A stretch of 64,000 nucleotides of DNA from contig NW_027488712.1 in NCBI RefSeq assembly GCF_050948215.1, forward strand, positions 1 through 64,000, in the 5' to 3' direction. The DNA is from Halictus rubicundus (taxonomy: Eukaryota > Arthropoda > Insecta > Hymenoptera > Halictidae). The notes beneath the pieces were generated by a model. The model worked only from the letters and a program-made list of their open reading frames with translations, did not search any database and was not told the DNA's origin. Shown piece by piece: positions 26,856 to 39,914 of the stretch (the stretch's first letter is position 1; every line of letters begins with the position of its first letter). The position numbers and the translations under genes were made by a program.

Positions 26856-29040
26856 ATTCTCTATACTAACCCATTCTCTATCCTATCCTCTCTCCTATAC
26901 AGTATCCTACCTTATCATCTATCCTATCAAATCCCCTATCCTATCCTCTATCCTATCCTATCATCTATCCTCTATCCTATCCAATCCTCTATCTTATCCT
27001 ATCCTCTATCCTATCCTATCCTCCATCCTATCCTATCCTCAATCCTATCCTTTCCTGTATCTTATCCAATCCTGTATCCTATCCTGTCCTGTATCCTATC
27101 CTATCCTCTATTCTATCCTATCCTCTATCCTATCCTATCTTCTATCCTATCCTATCCTCTATCCTATGAAATCCCCTACCCTATTCTCTGTCCAATCCTA
27201 TCCTCTATCCTATCCTATCCTCTATCCTATCCTATCCTCTATCCTATCCTATCCTCTATCCTCTATCCTCTATCCTATCCTATCCTCTATCCTATCCTCT
27301 ATCCTATCCTCTATCCTATCCTATCCTCTATCCTATCCTATCCTCTATCCTATGAAATCCCCTACCCTATTCTCTGTCCAATCCTATCCTCTATCCTATC
27401 CTATCCTCTATCCTATCTTATCCTCTATCCTCTATCCTATCCTATCCTCTATCCTATCCTCTATCCTATCCTCTATCCTATCCTATCCTCTATCCTATCC
27501 TATCCTCTATCCTATCCTATCCTCTATCCTATCCTATCCTCTATCCTATCCTATCTTCTATCCTATCCTATCCTCTATCCTATCAAATCCCCTATCCTAT
27601 CCTCTATCCTATCCTATCCTCTATCCTACCCAATCCTCTATCCTATCCTATCCTCTATCCTATCATATCCTCTATCCTATAATATCCTCTATCCTATCCT
27701 ATCCTCCATCCAATCCCCTATCCTATCCTATCCTCTATCCTATCCTATCCTCTATCCTATCCTATCCTCTATCCTATCCAATCCTCTATCCTATCCTATC
27801 GTCTATCCTATCCTCTATCCTATCCTATCCTCTATCCTATCCTATCCTCTATCCTATCCTATCCTGTATCCTATCCTATCCTCTATCCTATCCTATCCTC
27901 TATCCTATCCTATCCTCTATCCTATCCTATCCTCTATCCTATCCTATCTTTTATCCTACCTTATCATCTATCCTATCAAATTCCCTATCCTATCCTCTAT
28001 CCTATCCTATCCTCTATCCTATCCAATCTTCTATCCTATCCTATCCTCTATCCTATCCTATCCTCTATCCTATCCTATCCTCTATCCTATCCTATCCTCT
28101 ATCCTATCCTATTTCTATCCTATCAAATCCCCTATCCTATCCTCTATCCTCTATCCTATCCTATCATCTATCCTCTATCCTATCCAATCCTCTATCCTAT
28201 CCTATCGTCTATCCTATCCTCTATCCTATCCTATCCTCTATCCTATCCTATCCTCCATCCTATCCTATCCTCTATCCTATCCTATCATCTATCCTCTATC
28301 CTATCCAATCCTCTATCTTATCCTATCCTCTATCCTATCCTATCCTCCATCCTATCCTATCCTCAATCCTATCCTTTCCTGTATCTTATCCAATCCTGTA
28401 TCCTATCCTGTCCTGTATCCTATCCTATCCTCTATTCTATCCTATCCTCTATCCTATCCTATCTTCTATCCTATCCTATCCTCTATCCTATCAAATCCCC
28501 TACCCTATTCTCTGTCCAATCCTATCCTCTATCCTATCCTATCCTCTATCCTATACTATCCACTATCCAATCCTATCCTCTATCCTCTATCCTATCCTAT
28601 CCTCTATCCTATCCTATCCTCTATCCTATCCTATCTTCTATCCTCTCCTATCCTCTATCCTATCCTATCCTCTATCCTATCCTATCCTCTATCCTATCCT
28701 ATCCTCTATCCTATCCTATCTTCTATCCTATCCTATCCTCTATCCTATCCTATCCTCTATCCTATCCTATCCTCTATCCTATCCTATCCTCTATCCTATC
28801 CTATCCTCTATCCTATCCTATCCTCCATCCTATCCTATCCTCAATCCTATCCTTTCCTGTATCCTATCCTATCGTCTATCCTATCCTATCCTCTATCCTA
28901 TCAAATCCCCTATCCTATCCTATCCTGTTTCCTATCCTATCCTCTATCCTATCCTATCCTCTATCCTATCCTATCTTTTATCCTACCTTATCATCTATCC
29001 TATCAAATCCCCTATCCTATCCTCTATCCTATCCTCTATC

Positions 29041-30450
29041 CTATCCTATCCTCCATCCTATCCTATCCTCCATCCTATCCTATCTTCTATCCTATTATAT
29101 CCTCTATCGTATCCTATCCTCTATCCTATCCAATCCCCTATCCTATCCTCTATCCTATCCTATCCTCTATAAAATCGTATCCTCTATCATATCCTATCCT
29201 CTATACTATCCAATCCCGTATCCCATCCTCTCTCCTATCCTATCCTCCATCCTATCGTATCCTCTACCCTATCCTATCATCTATCCTATCCAATCCTCTA
29301 TCCTATCCTTTATCCTATCCTCTATCCTATCCTATCCTGTATCGTATCCAATCCCCTATCCTATCCTCTATCTTATCCTATCCTCCATCCTATCCTATCC
29401 TTTATCCTATCCTATCCTCTATCCTATTCTATCCTCTATCCTATCGTATGCTCTATCCTATCCGATCCTCTATCCTATCCTATCCTCTATCCTATCCAAT
29501 CGTCTATCCTATAATATCCTCTATCCTATCGTATCCTCTATCCTATCCCATCCTCTAACGTATCCTATCATCTATCCTATCCTATCCTATATCCTATAAT
29601 ATCCTGCATCCTATCCTATACTCTATCCTATCCTATCCTCTATCCTATCCAATCCCCTATCCTATTCTCTATCCTATCCTATCCTGTATCCTATCCAATC
29701 CCCTATCCTATACTCTTTCCTATCCTATGCTCCATCCTATCCTATCCTCTATCCTAACCTATCCTCTATCCTAACGTATCCTCTATCCTATCCCATCCTC
29801 TAACGTATCCTATCATCTATCCTATCCTATCCTATATCTTATAATATCCTGTATCCTATCCTATACTCTTTCCTATCCTATCTTCTATCCTATAATATTC
29901 TCTATCCTATCCTATCCTCTATCCTGTCCAATCCCCTATCCCATCCTCTATCCTATCCTATCCTCAATCTTATCCTATCCTCCATCCTATCCTATCCTCT
30001 ATCCTATAATATCCTCTATCCTATCCTATCGACTATCCTATAATATCCTCTATCCGATCCTATCCTCTATCCTATCCGATCCCCTATCCTATCCTCTATC
30101 CTATCCTATCCTGTATCATATCGTATTCTCTATACTATCCCTCTATTCTATCCAATCCTTTATCCTATCCTATCATCTATCGTATCCTATCCTCTATCCT
30201 ATCCAATCCTCTTTCCTATCCTATCCTCTATCCTATCCTATCCCCTATCCTATCCTATCCTCTATCCTATCGTATCATCTGTCCTATTATATCCTGTATC
30301 CTACCCTATCCTCTATAATATCCTGTCCTCTATCCTATCCTATCCTCTATCCTATCCTATACTCTATCCTATCCTATCCTCTATCCTATCCTATCCTCTA
30401 TCCTATCCTATCCTCTATCCTATCCAATCCTCTATCCTATCCTATCCTCT
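29041..30450 (+). repeat. Divergent sub-array, copy 1
   Basis: No gene. Units here are much more varied (CTATAAAATCG, CCAATCCCGTATCCC, CTAACGTATCC, CTATCGTATG). It aligns with 50861 onward at a constant offset of 21,690 over at least 1,151 bp with no net indel. Homology stops at 30451, where CTATCCTATCGAATC replaces CTGTCCTATTCA of the partner. It carries private bases at 29248 (C), 29775 (C), 30101 (C) and 30361 (A). Confidence 0.85.
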
Positions 30451-30477
30451 ATCCTATCCTATCGAATCCCCTATCCT

Positions 30478-30562
30478 ATGCTCTATCCTATCCTACCCTC
30501 TATAATATCGTATACTCTATCATATCCTATCCTCTATCCTATAATATCATCTATCCGTTCCT
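30478..30562 (+). repeat. 85-bp GTT block 14 (long form)
   Basis: Preceded by CGAATCCCC at the exit from the divergent sub-array. The tail is further mutated (TATTAACCTAATC). Confidence 0.9.
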
Positions 30563-31837
30563 ATTCTCTATATTAACCTAATCTCTATCCTATCCTCTCT
30601 CCTATACAGTATCCTACCTTATCATCTATCCTATCAAATCCCCTATCCTATCTTCTATCCTATCCTATCCTCTATCCTATCCTATCCTCCATCCAATCCT
30701 CTGTCTTACCCTATCCTCTATCCTATCCTATCCTCTATCCTATACTATCCTATCCTCTATCCTATCCTATCTTCTATCCTCTCCTATCCTCTATCCTATC
30801 AAATCCCCTACCCTATCCTCTGTCCTATCCTATCCTCTATCCTATCCTATCCTCTATCCTATCCTATCCTCTATCCTATACTATCTTCTATCCTATCCTA
30901 TCCTCTATCCTATCAAATCCCCTACCCTATCCTATCCTCTATCCTATCAAATCCCCTATCCTATCCTCTATCCTATCCTATCATCTATCCTCTATCCTAT
31001 CCAATCCTCTATCTTATCCTATCCTCTATCCTATCCTATCCTCCATCCTATCCTATCCTCAATCCTACCCTTTCCTGTATCTTATCCAATCCTGTATCCT
31101 ATCCTGTCCTGTATCCTATCCTATCCTCTACCCTATCCTATCCTCTATCCTATCCTATCTTCTATCCTATCCTATCATCTATCCTATGAAATCCCCTACC
31201 CTATTCTCTGTCCAATCCTATCCTCTATCCTATCCTATCCTCTATCCTATCCTATCCTCTATCCTCTATCCTCTATCCTATCCTATCCTCTATCCTATCC
31301 TATCCTCTATCCTATCCTCTATCCTATCCTCTATCCTATCCTATCCTCTATCCTATCCTATCCTCTATCCTATCCTATCTTCTATCCTATCCTATCCTCT
31401 ATCCTATCAAATCCCCTATCCTATCCTCTATCCTATCCTATCATCTATCCTATCCAATCCTCTATCCTATCCTATCCTCTATCCTATCCTATCCTCTATC
31501 CTATCATATCCTCTATCCTATAATATCCTCTATCCTATCCTATCCTCCATCCAATCCTCTATCCTATCCTATCCTCTATCCTATCCTCTATCCTATCCTA
31601 TCCTCTATCCTATCCAATCCTCTATCCTATCCTATCGTCTATCCTATCATCTATCCTATCCTATCCTCTATCCTATCCTATCCTCTATCCTATCCTATCC
31701 TGTATCCTATCCTATCCTCTATCCTATCCTATCCTCTATCCTATCCTATCTTCTATCCTATCCTATCCTCTATCCTATCCTATCTATTATCCTACCTTAT
31801 CATCTATCCTATCAAATTCCCTATCCTATCCTCTATC

Positions 31838-33513
31838 CTATCCTATCCTCTATCCTATCCTATCTTCTATCCTATCCTATCCTCTGTCCTATCAAATCCA
31901 CTATCCTATCCTCTATCCTATCCTATCCTCTATCCTATCCTATCTTCTATCCTATCCTATCCTCTATCCTATCCTATCCCCTATCCTATCCTATCCTCTA
32001 TCCTATCCTATCCTCTATCCTATCCTATTTCTATCCTATCCTATCGTCTATCCTATCCTCTATCCTATCCTATTCTCTATCCTATCCTATCCTCCATCCT
32101 ATCCTATCCTCAATCCTATCCTTTCCTGTATCCTATCCAATCCTGTATCCTATCCTGTCCTCTATCCTATCGTATCCTCTATCCGATCCTATCCTCTATC
32201 CTATCCTATCTTCTATCCTATCCTATCCTCTATCCTATCAAATCCCCTACCCTATTCTCTGTCCAATCCTATCCTCTATCCTATCCTATCCTCTATCCTA
32301 TCCTATCCACTATCCAATCCTATCCTCTATCCTCTATCCTATCCTATCCTCTATCCTATCCTATCCTCTATCCTATCCTATCTTCTATCCTCTCCTATCC
32401 TCTATCCTATCCTATCCTCTATCCTATCCTATCCTCTATCCTATCTTATCCTCTATCCTATCCTATCTTCTATCCTATCCTATCCTCTATCCTATCCTAT
32501 CCTCTATCCTATCCTATCCTCAATCCTATCCTATCTTCTATCCTATCCTATCCTCTATCCTATCAAATCCCCTATCCTATCCTCTATCCTATCCTATCAT
32601 CTATCCTCTATCCTATCCAATCGCCTATCCTATGCTCTATCCTATCCTACCCTCTATAATATCGTATACTCTATCCTATCCTATCCTCTATCCTATCCTA
32701 TCTTCTATCCTATCCTATCCTCTGTCCTATCAAATCCACTATCCTATCCTCTATCCTATCCTATCCTCTATCCTATCCTATCTTCTATCCTATCCTATCC
32801 TCTATCCTATCCTATCCTCTATCCTATCCTATCCTCTATCCTATCCTATCCTCTATCCTATCCTATTTCTATCCTATCCTATCGTCTATCCTATCCTCTA
32901 TCCTATCCTATTCTCTATCCTATCCTATCCTCCATCCTATCCTATCCTCAATCCTATCCTTTCCTGTATCCTATCCAATCCTGTATCCTATCCTGTCCTC
33001 TATCCTATCGTATCCTCTATCCGATCCTATCCTCTATCCTATCCTATCTTCTATCCTATCCTATCCTCTATCCTATCAAATCCCCTACCCTATTCTCTGT
33101 CCAATCCTATCCTCTATCCTATCCTATCCTCTATCCTATCCTATCCACTATCCAATCCTATCCTCTATCCTCTATCCTATCCTATCCTCTATCCTATCCT
33201 ATCCTCTATCCTATCCTATCTTCTATCCTCTCCTATCCTCTATCCTATCCTATCCTCTATCCTATCCTATCCTCTATCCTATCTTATCCTCTATCCTATC
33301 CTATCTTCTATCCTATCCTATCCTCTATCCTATCCTATCCTCTATCCTATCCTATCCTCAATCCTATCCTATCTTCTATCCTATCCTATCCTCTATCCTA
33401 TCAAATCCCCTATCCTATCCTCTATCCTATCCTATCATCTATCCTCTATCCTATCCAATCGCCTATCCTATGCTCTATCCTATCCTACCCTCTATAATAT
33501 CGTATACTCTATC
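31838..33513 (+). repeat. 838-bp tandem duplication with readable junction
   Basis: Copy 1 is 31838-32675 and copy 2 is 32676-33513. Markers CGTATCCTCTATCCGATCC (32171/33009), ATCAAATCCA (31891/32729) and ATGCTC (32632/33470) all give 838. The junction cuts a GTT block after 44 bp. One base differs at 31980 (C) versus 32818 (T). Confidence 0.9.
32632..32675 (+). repeat. 85-bp GTT block 15, truncated after 44 bp
   Basis: It matches the full block through GTATACTCTATC and then continues in unrelated CTATCCTATCC units. The cut is the junction of the 838-bp duplication; the intact partner is at 33470. Confidence 0.9.
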
Positions 33514-33554
33514 ATATCCTATCCTCTATCCTATAATATCATCTATCCGTTCCT
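33470..33554 (+). repeat. 85-bp GTT block 16 (short form)
   Basis: CAATCGCC flank; partner of block 19 in the 1,874-bp duplication. Confidence 0.9.
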
Positions 33555-34572
33555 ATCCTCCATCCTATCCTATCCTCTATCCTATCCTATCCTCTATCCT
33601 ATCCTATCCTCTATCCTATCCTATCCTCTATCCTATCCTATCCTCTATCCTATCCTATCCTCTATCCTCTATCCTATCCTATCCTCTATCCTCTATCCTA
33701 TCCTATCCTCTGTCCTATCCTATCGTCTATCCTACCCTCTATCCTATCCTATCCTCTATCCTATCCTATCCTCCATCCTATCCTATCCTCAATCCTATCC
33801 TTTCCTGTATCCTATCCAATCCTGTATCCTATCCTGTTCTCTATCCTATCCTATCCTCTATCCTATCCTATCCTCTATCCTATCCTATCCTCTATCCTAT
33901 CCTATCCTCTACCCTATCCTATCCTCTATCCTATCCTATCCTCTATGCTATCCTATCCTCTATCCTATCCAATCCTCTATCCTATCCTATCCTCTATCCT
34001 ATCAAATCCCCTATCCTATCCTCTATCCTATCCTATCCTGTATCCTATCCAATCCTCTATCCTATCCTATCATCTATCCTCTATCCTATCCAATCCTCTA
34101 TCCTATCCTATCGTCTATCCTATCCTCTATTCTATCCTATCCTCTATCCTATCCTATCCTCCATCCTATCCTATCCTCAATCCTAACCTTTCCTGTATCC
34201 TATCCAATCCTGTATCCTATCCTGTCCTCTATCCTATCCTATCCTCTATCCTATCCTATCCTCTATCCTATCCTATCATGTATCCTATCCTATCCTCTAT
34301 ACTATCCTATCCTCTATCCTATCCTATCCTCTATCCTATCCTATCTTTTATCCTACCTTATCATCTATCCTATCAAATCCCCTATCCTATCCTCTATCCT
34401 ATCCTATCCTCTATCCTATCCTATCTTCTATCCTATCCTATCCTCTGTCCTATCCTATATTCTATCATATCCTATCTTCTATCCTATCCTATCCTCTATC
34501 CTAACAAATCCCCTATCCTATCCTCTATCCTATCCTATCATCTATCCTCTATCCTATCCAATCCCCTATCCT

Positions 34573-34657
34573 ATGCTCTATCCTATCCTACCCTCTATAA
34601 TATCGAATACTCTATCATATCCTATCCTCTATCCTATAATATCATCTATCCGTTCCT
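34573..34657 (+). repeat. 85-bp GTT block 17 (short form, GAATAC)
   Basis: ATCGAATAC replaces ATCGTATAC. This rare base is shared with blocks 20, 24 and 25. Confidence 0.9.
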
Positions 34658-34868
34658 ATCCTCCATCCTATCCTATCCTCTTTCCTATCCTATCCTCTAT
34701 CCTATCCTATCCTCCATCCTATCAAATCCCCTATCCTATCCTCTATCCTATCCTATCCTCTATCCTATCCTATCTTCTATCCTATCCTATCCTCTATCCT
34801 ATCAAATCCCCTATCCTATCCTCTATCCTATCCTATCATCTATCATATCCTATCCAATCCCCTATCCT

Positions 34869-34953
34869 ATGCTCTATCCTATCCTACCCTCTATAATATC
34901 GTATACTCTATCATATCCTATCCTCTATCCTATAATATCATCTATCCGTTCCT
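34869..34953 (+). repeat. 85-bp GTT block 18 (long form)
   Basis: Lies 296 bp after block 17, preceded by CAATCCCC. Confidence 0.9.
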
Positions 34954-35343
34954 ATTCTCTATACTAACCTATTCTCTATCCTATCCTCTCTCCTATACAG
35001 TATCCTACCTTATCATCTATCCTATCAAATCCCCTATCCTATCCTCTATCCTATCGGATCCTCTATCCTATCCTATCTTCTATCCTATCCTATCCTCTAT
35101 CCTATCCTATCCTCTATCCTATCATATCCTCTATCCTATAATATCCTCTATCCTATCCTATCCTCCATACAATCCTCTATCTTACCCTATCCTCTATCCT
35201 ATCCTATCCTCTATCCTATCCTATCCTATCCTCTATCCTATCCTATCTTCTATCCTATCCTATCCTCTATCCTATCAAATCCCCTATCCTATCCTCTATC
35301 CTATCCTATCATCTATCCTCTATCCTATCCAATCGCCTATCCT

Positions 35344-35428
35344 ATGCTCTATCCTATCCTACCCTCTATAATATCGTATACTCTATCATATCCTATCCTC
35401 TATCCTATAATATCATCTATCCGTTCCT
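35344..35428 (+). repeat. 85-bp GTT block 19 (short form)
   Basis: Second-copy partner of block 16, offset 1,874. Confidence 0.9.
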
Positions 35429-36446
35429 ATCCTCCATCCTATCCTATCCTCTATCCTATCCTATCCTCTATCCTATCCTATCCTCTATCCTATCCTATCC
35501 TCTATCCTATCCTATCCTCTATCCTATCCTATCCTCTATCCTCTATCCTATCCTATCCTCTATCCTCTATCCTATCCTATCCTCTGTCCTATCCTATCGT
35601 CTATCCTACCCTCTATCCTATCCTATCCTCTATCCTATCCTATCCTCCATCCTATCCTATCCTCAATCCTATCCTTTCCTGTATCCTATCCAATCCTGTA
35701 TCCTATCCTGTTCTCTATCCTATCCTATCCTCTATCCTATCCTATCCTCTATCCTATCCTATCCTCTATCCTATCCTATCCTCTACCCTATCCTATCCTC
35801 TATCCTATCCTATCCTCTATGCTATCCTATCCTCTATCCTATCCAATCCTCTATCCTATCCTATCCTCTATCCTATCAAATCCCCTATCCTATCCTCTAT
35901 CCTATCCTATCCTGTATCCTATCCAATCCTCTATCCTATCCTATCATCTATCCTCTATCCTATCCAATCCTCTATCCTATCCTATCGTCTATCCTATCCT
36001 CTATTCTATCCTATCCTCTATCCTATCCTATCCTCCATCCTATCCTATCCTCAATCCTATCCTTTCCTGTATCCTATCCAATCCTGTATCCTATCCTGTC
36101 CTCTATCCTATCCTATCCTCTATCCTATCCTATCCTCTATCCTATCCTATCATGTATCCTATCCTATCCTCTATACTATCCTATCCTCTATCCTATCCTA
36201 TCCTCTATCCTATCCTATCTTTTATCCTACCTTATCATCTATCCTATCAAATCCCCTATCCTATCCTCTATCCTATCCTATCCTCTATCCTATCCTATCT
36301 TCTATCCTATCCTATCCTCTGTCCTATCCTATATTCTATCATATCCTATCTTCTATCCTATCCTATCCTCTATCCTAACAAATCCCCTATCCTATCCTCT
36401 ATCCTATCCTATCATCTATCCTCTATCCTATCCAATCCCCTATCCT

Positions 36447-36531
36447 ATGCTCTATCCTATCCTACCCTCTATAATATCGAATACTCTATCATATCCTATC
36501 CTCTATCCTATAATATCATCTATCCGTTCCT
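36447..36531 (+). repeat. 85-bp GTT block 20 (short form, GAATAC)
   Basis: Second-copy partner of block 17, keeping the GAATAC base. Confidence 0.9.
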
Positions 36532-36742
36532 ATCCTCCATCCTATCCTATCCTCTTTCCTATCCTATCCTCTATCCTATCCTATCCTCCATCCTATCAAA
36601 TCCCCTATCCTATCCTCTATCCTATCCTATCCTCTATCCTATCCTATCTTCTATCCTATCCTATCCTCTATCCTATCAAATCCCCTATCCTATCCTCTAT
36701 CCTATCCTATCATCTATCATATCCTATCCAATCCCCTATCCT

Positions 36743-36827
36743 ATGCTCTATCCTATCCTACCCTCTATAATATCGTATACTCTATCATATCCTATCCTCT
36801 ATCCTATAATATCATCTATCCGTTCCT
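36743..36827 (+). repeat. 85-bp GTT block 21 (long form)
   Basis: Second-copy partner of block 18. Confidence 0.9.
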
Positions 36828-37334
36828 ATTCTCTATACTAACCTATTCTCTATCCTATCCTCTCTCCTATACAGTATCCTACCTTATCATCTATCCTATC
36901 AAATCCCCTATCCTATCCTCTATCCTATCGGATCCTCTATCCTATCCTATCTTCTATCCTATCCTATCCTCTATCCTATCCTATCCTCTATCCTATCATA
37001 TCCTCTATCCTATAATATCCTCTATCCTATCCTATCCTCCATACAATCCTCTATCTTACCCTATCCTCTATCCTATCCTATCCTCTATCCTATCCTATCC
37101 TATCCTCTATCCTATCCTATCTTCTATCCTATCCTATCCTCTATCCTATCAAATCCCCTACCCTATCCTCTGTCCTATCCTATCCTCTATCCTATCCTGT
37201 CCTCTATCCTATCCTATCCTCTATCCTATCCTGTCCTCTATCCTATCCTGTCCTCTATATTATCCTATCCTCAATCCTATCCTTTCCTGTATCCTATCCA
37301 ATCCTGTATCCTATCCTGTCCTCTATCCTATCCT

Positions 37335-37682
37335 ATGCTCTATCCTATCCTATCCTCTATCCTATCCTATCCTGTATCCTATCCTATCCTCTATCCTATC
37401 CTATCCTCTATCCTATCAAATCCCGTATCCTATCCTCTATCCTATCCTATCATCTATCCTCTATCCTATCCAATCCTCTATCTTATCCTATCCTCTATCC
37501 TATCCTATCCTCCATCCTATCCTATCCTCAATCCTATCCTTTCCTGTATCTTATCCAATCCTGTATCCTATCCTGTCCTGTATCCTATCCTATCCTCTAT
37601 TCTATCCTATCCTCTATCCTATCCTATCTTCTATCCTATCCTATCCTCTATCCTATGAAATCCCCTACCCTATTCTCTGTCC
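37335..37682 (+). repeat. 320-bp-spaced module 1
   Basis: ATGCTCTATCC at 37335 and ATGAAATCCCCTACCC exactly 320 bp later. Between them, in order, come CTGTATCC, CAAATCCCG, CTTATCC, CTCCATCC, CTCAATCC, TTTCCTGTATCTTATCC and CTATTC. The block ends TCTGTCC. Marker order is the same in all eight modules. Confidence 0.88.
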
Positions 37683-38627
37683 AATCCTATCCTCTATCCT
37701 ATCCTATCCTCTATCCTATCCTATCCTCTATCCTATCCTATCCTCTATCCTATCCTATCCTCTATCCTCTATCCTATCCTATCCTCTATCCTATCCTCTA
37801 TCCTATCCTCTATCCTATCCTCTATCCTATCCTATCCTCTATCCTATCCTATCCTCTATCCTATCCTATCTTCTATCCTATCCTATCCTCTATCCTATCA
37901 AATCCCCTATCCTATCCTCTATCCTATCCTATCCTCTATCCTATCCAATCCTCTATCCTATCCTATCCTCTATCCTATCATATCCTCTATCCTATAATAT
38001 CCTCTATCCTATCCTATCCTCCATCCAATCCTCTAACCTATCCTATCCTCTATCCTATCCTATCCTCTATCCTATCCTATCCTCTATCCTATCCAATCCT
38101 CTATCCTATCCTATCGTCTATCCTATCCTCTATCCTATCCTATCCTCTATCCTATCCTATCCTCTATCCTATCCTATCCTGTATCCTATCCTATCCTCTA
38201 TCCTATCCTATCCTCTATCCTATCCTATCCTCTATCCTATCCTATCCTCTATCCTATCTTATCTTTTATCCTACCTTATCATCTATCCTATCAAATTCCC
38301 TATCCTATCCTCTATCCTATCCTATCCTCTATCCTATCCTATCTTCTATCCTATCCTATCCTCTGTCCTATCAAATCCACTATCCTATCCTCTATCCTAT
38401 CCTATCCTCTATCCTATCCTATCTTCTATCCTATCCTATCCTCTATCCTATCCTATCCTCTATCCTATCCTATCCTCTATCCTATCCTATCCTCTATCCT
38501 ATCCTATTTCTATCCTATCCTATCCTCTATCCTATCAAATCCCCTATCCTATCCTCTATCCTCTATCCTATCATCTATCCTCTATCCTATCCAATCCTGT
38601 ATCCTATCCTGTCCTCTATCCTATCCT

Positions 38628-38975
38628 ATGCTCTATCCTATCCTATCCTCTATCCTATCCTATCCTGTATCCTATCCTATCCTCTATCCTATCCTATCCT
38701 CTATCCTATCAAATCCCGTATCCTATCCTCTATCCTATCCTATCATCTATCCTCTATCCTATCCAATCCTCTATATTATCCTATCCTCTATCCTATCCTA
38801 TCCTCCATCCTATCCTATCCTCAATCCTATCCTTTCCTGTATCTTATCCAATCCTGTATCCTATCCTGTCCTGTATCCTATCCTATCCTCTATTCTATCC
38901 TATCCTCTATCCTATCCTATCTTCTATCCTATCCTATCCTCTATCCTATGAAATCCCCTACCCTATTCTCTGTCC
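38628..38975 (+). repeat. 320-bp-spaced module 2
   Basis: Carries CTATATTATCC in place of CTATCTTATCC and ends TCTGTCC. Confidence 0.88.
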
Positions 38976-39566
38976 AATCCTATCCTCTACCCTATCCTAT
39001 CCTCTATCCTATCCTATCCTCTATCCTATCCTATCCTCTATCCTATCCTATCCTCTATCCTATCCTATCCTCTGTCCTCTATCCTATCCTATCCTCTATC
39101 CTATCCTCTATCCTATCCTCTATCCTATCCTATCCTCTATCCTATCCTATCCTCTATCCTATCCTATCCTCTATCCTATCCTATCCTCTATCCTATCTTA
39201 TCTTTTATCCTACCTTATCATCTATCCTATCAAATTCCCTATCCTATCCTCTATCCTATCCTATCCTCTATCCTATCCTATCTTCTATCCTATCCTATCC
39301 TCTGTCCTATCAAATCCACTATCCTATCCTCTATCCTATCCTATCCTCTATCCTATCCTATCTTCTATCCTATCCTATCCTCTATCCTATCCTATCCTCT
39401 ATCCTATCCTATCCTCTATCCTATCCTATCCTCTATCCTATCCTATTTCTATCCTATCCTATCCTCTATCCTATCAAATCCCCTATCCTATCCTCTATCC
39501 TCTATCCTATCATCTATCCTCTATCCTATCCAATCCTGTATCCTATCCTGTCCTCTATCCTATCCT

Positions 39567-39914
39567 ATGCTCTATCCTATCCTATCCTCTATCCTATCCT
39601 ATCCTGTATCCTATCCTATCCTCTATCCTATCCTATCCTCTATCCTATCAAATCCCGTATCCTATCCTCTATCCTATCCTATCATCTATCCTCTATCCTA
39701 TCCAATCCTCTATATTATCCTATCCTCTATCCTATCCTATCCTCCATCCTATCCTATCCTCAATCCTATCCTTTCCTGTATCTTATCCAATCCTGTATCC
39801 TATCCTGTCCTGTATCCTATCCTATCCTCTATTCTATCCTATCCTCTATCCTATCCTATCTTCTATCCTATCCTATCCTCTATCCTATGAAATCCCCTAC
39901 CCTATTCTCTGTCC
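39567..39914 (+). repeat. 320-bp-spaced module 3
   Basis: Shares CTATATTATCC with module 2, consistent with origin by the 939-bp duplication. Confidence 0.88.

Larger units (their letters stand above)
23741..29040 (+). repeat. Mosaic array between fold-back 4 and the first divergent sub-array
   Basis: No gene. The first part repeats the post-fold-back landmark CTCAAGTC (about 23891). It then mixes the two block families: GTT blocks at 26167 and 26771, ATGAAATC blocks at 24242, 27176 and 27352. From about 28.1 kb it is the counterpart of 49.9-50.75 kb (TTTCTATCCTATCAAATC at 28112 and 49911, offset 21,799). Confidence 0.75.
30451..37157 (+). repeat. Homogenised array with 838- and 1,874-bp tandem duplications
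   Basis: No gene. The segment returns abruptly from divergent units to the homogenised type at a GTT block (30478). Two back-to-back tandem duplications make up most of it. Eight GTT blocks, one of them truncated, lie between 30.4 and 36.9 kb. A BamHI-type GGATCC occurs only at 35056 and 36930, one per copy of the 1,874-bp unit. Confidence 0.8.
33360..37157 (+). repeat. 1,874-bp near-identical tandem duplication
   Basis: ATG markers 33470/35344, 33945/35819, 34573/36447 and 34869/36743, the GGATCC sites 35056/36930 and CATACAATCC 35167/37041 all give 1,874. The one base difference I noticed is CTAACCTTTCC near 34187 versus CTATCCTTTCC near 36061. Homology ends at about 35284/37158 (CCCCTATCC versus CCCCTACCC). 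Confidence 0.92.
38170..39914 (+). repeat. 939-bp tandem duplication
   Basis: ATCTTTTATC 38261/39200, module starts 38628/39567 and ATGAAATC 38948/39887 give 939 bp, which is 313 codons. Both copies alone carry CTCTATATTATCC inside the module where other modules have CTCTATCTTATCC. Beyond the second ATGAAATC the copies differ by two units. The left edge is ambiguous in canonical repeat. Confidence 0.87.
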
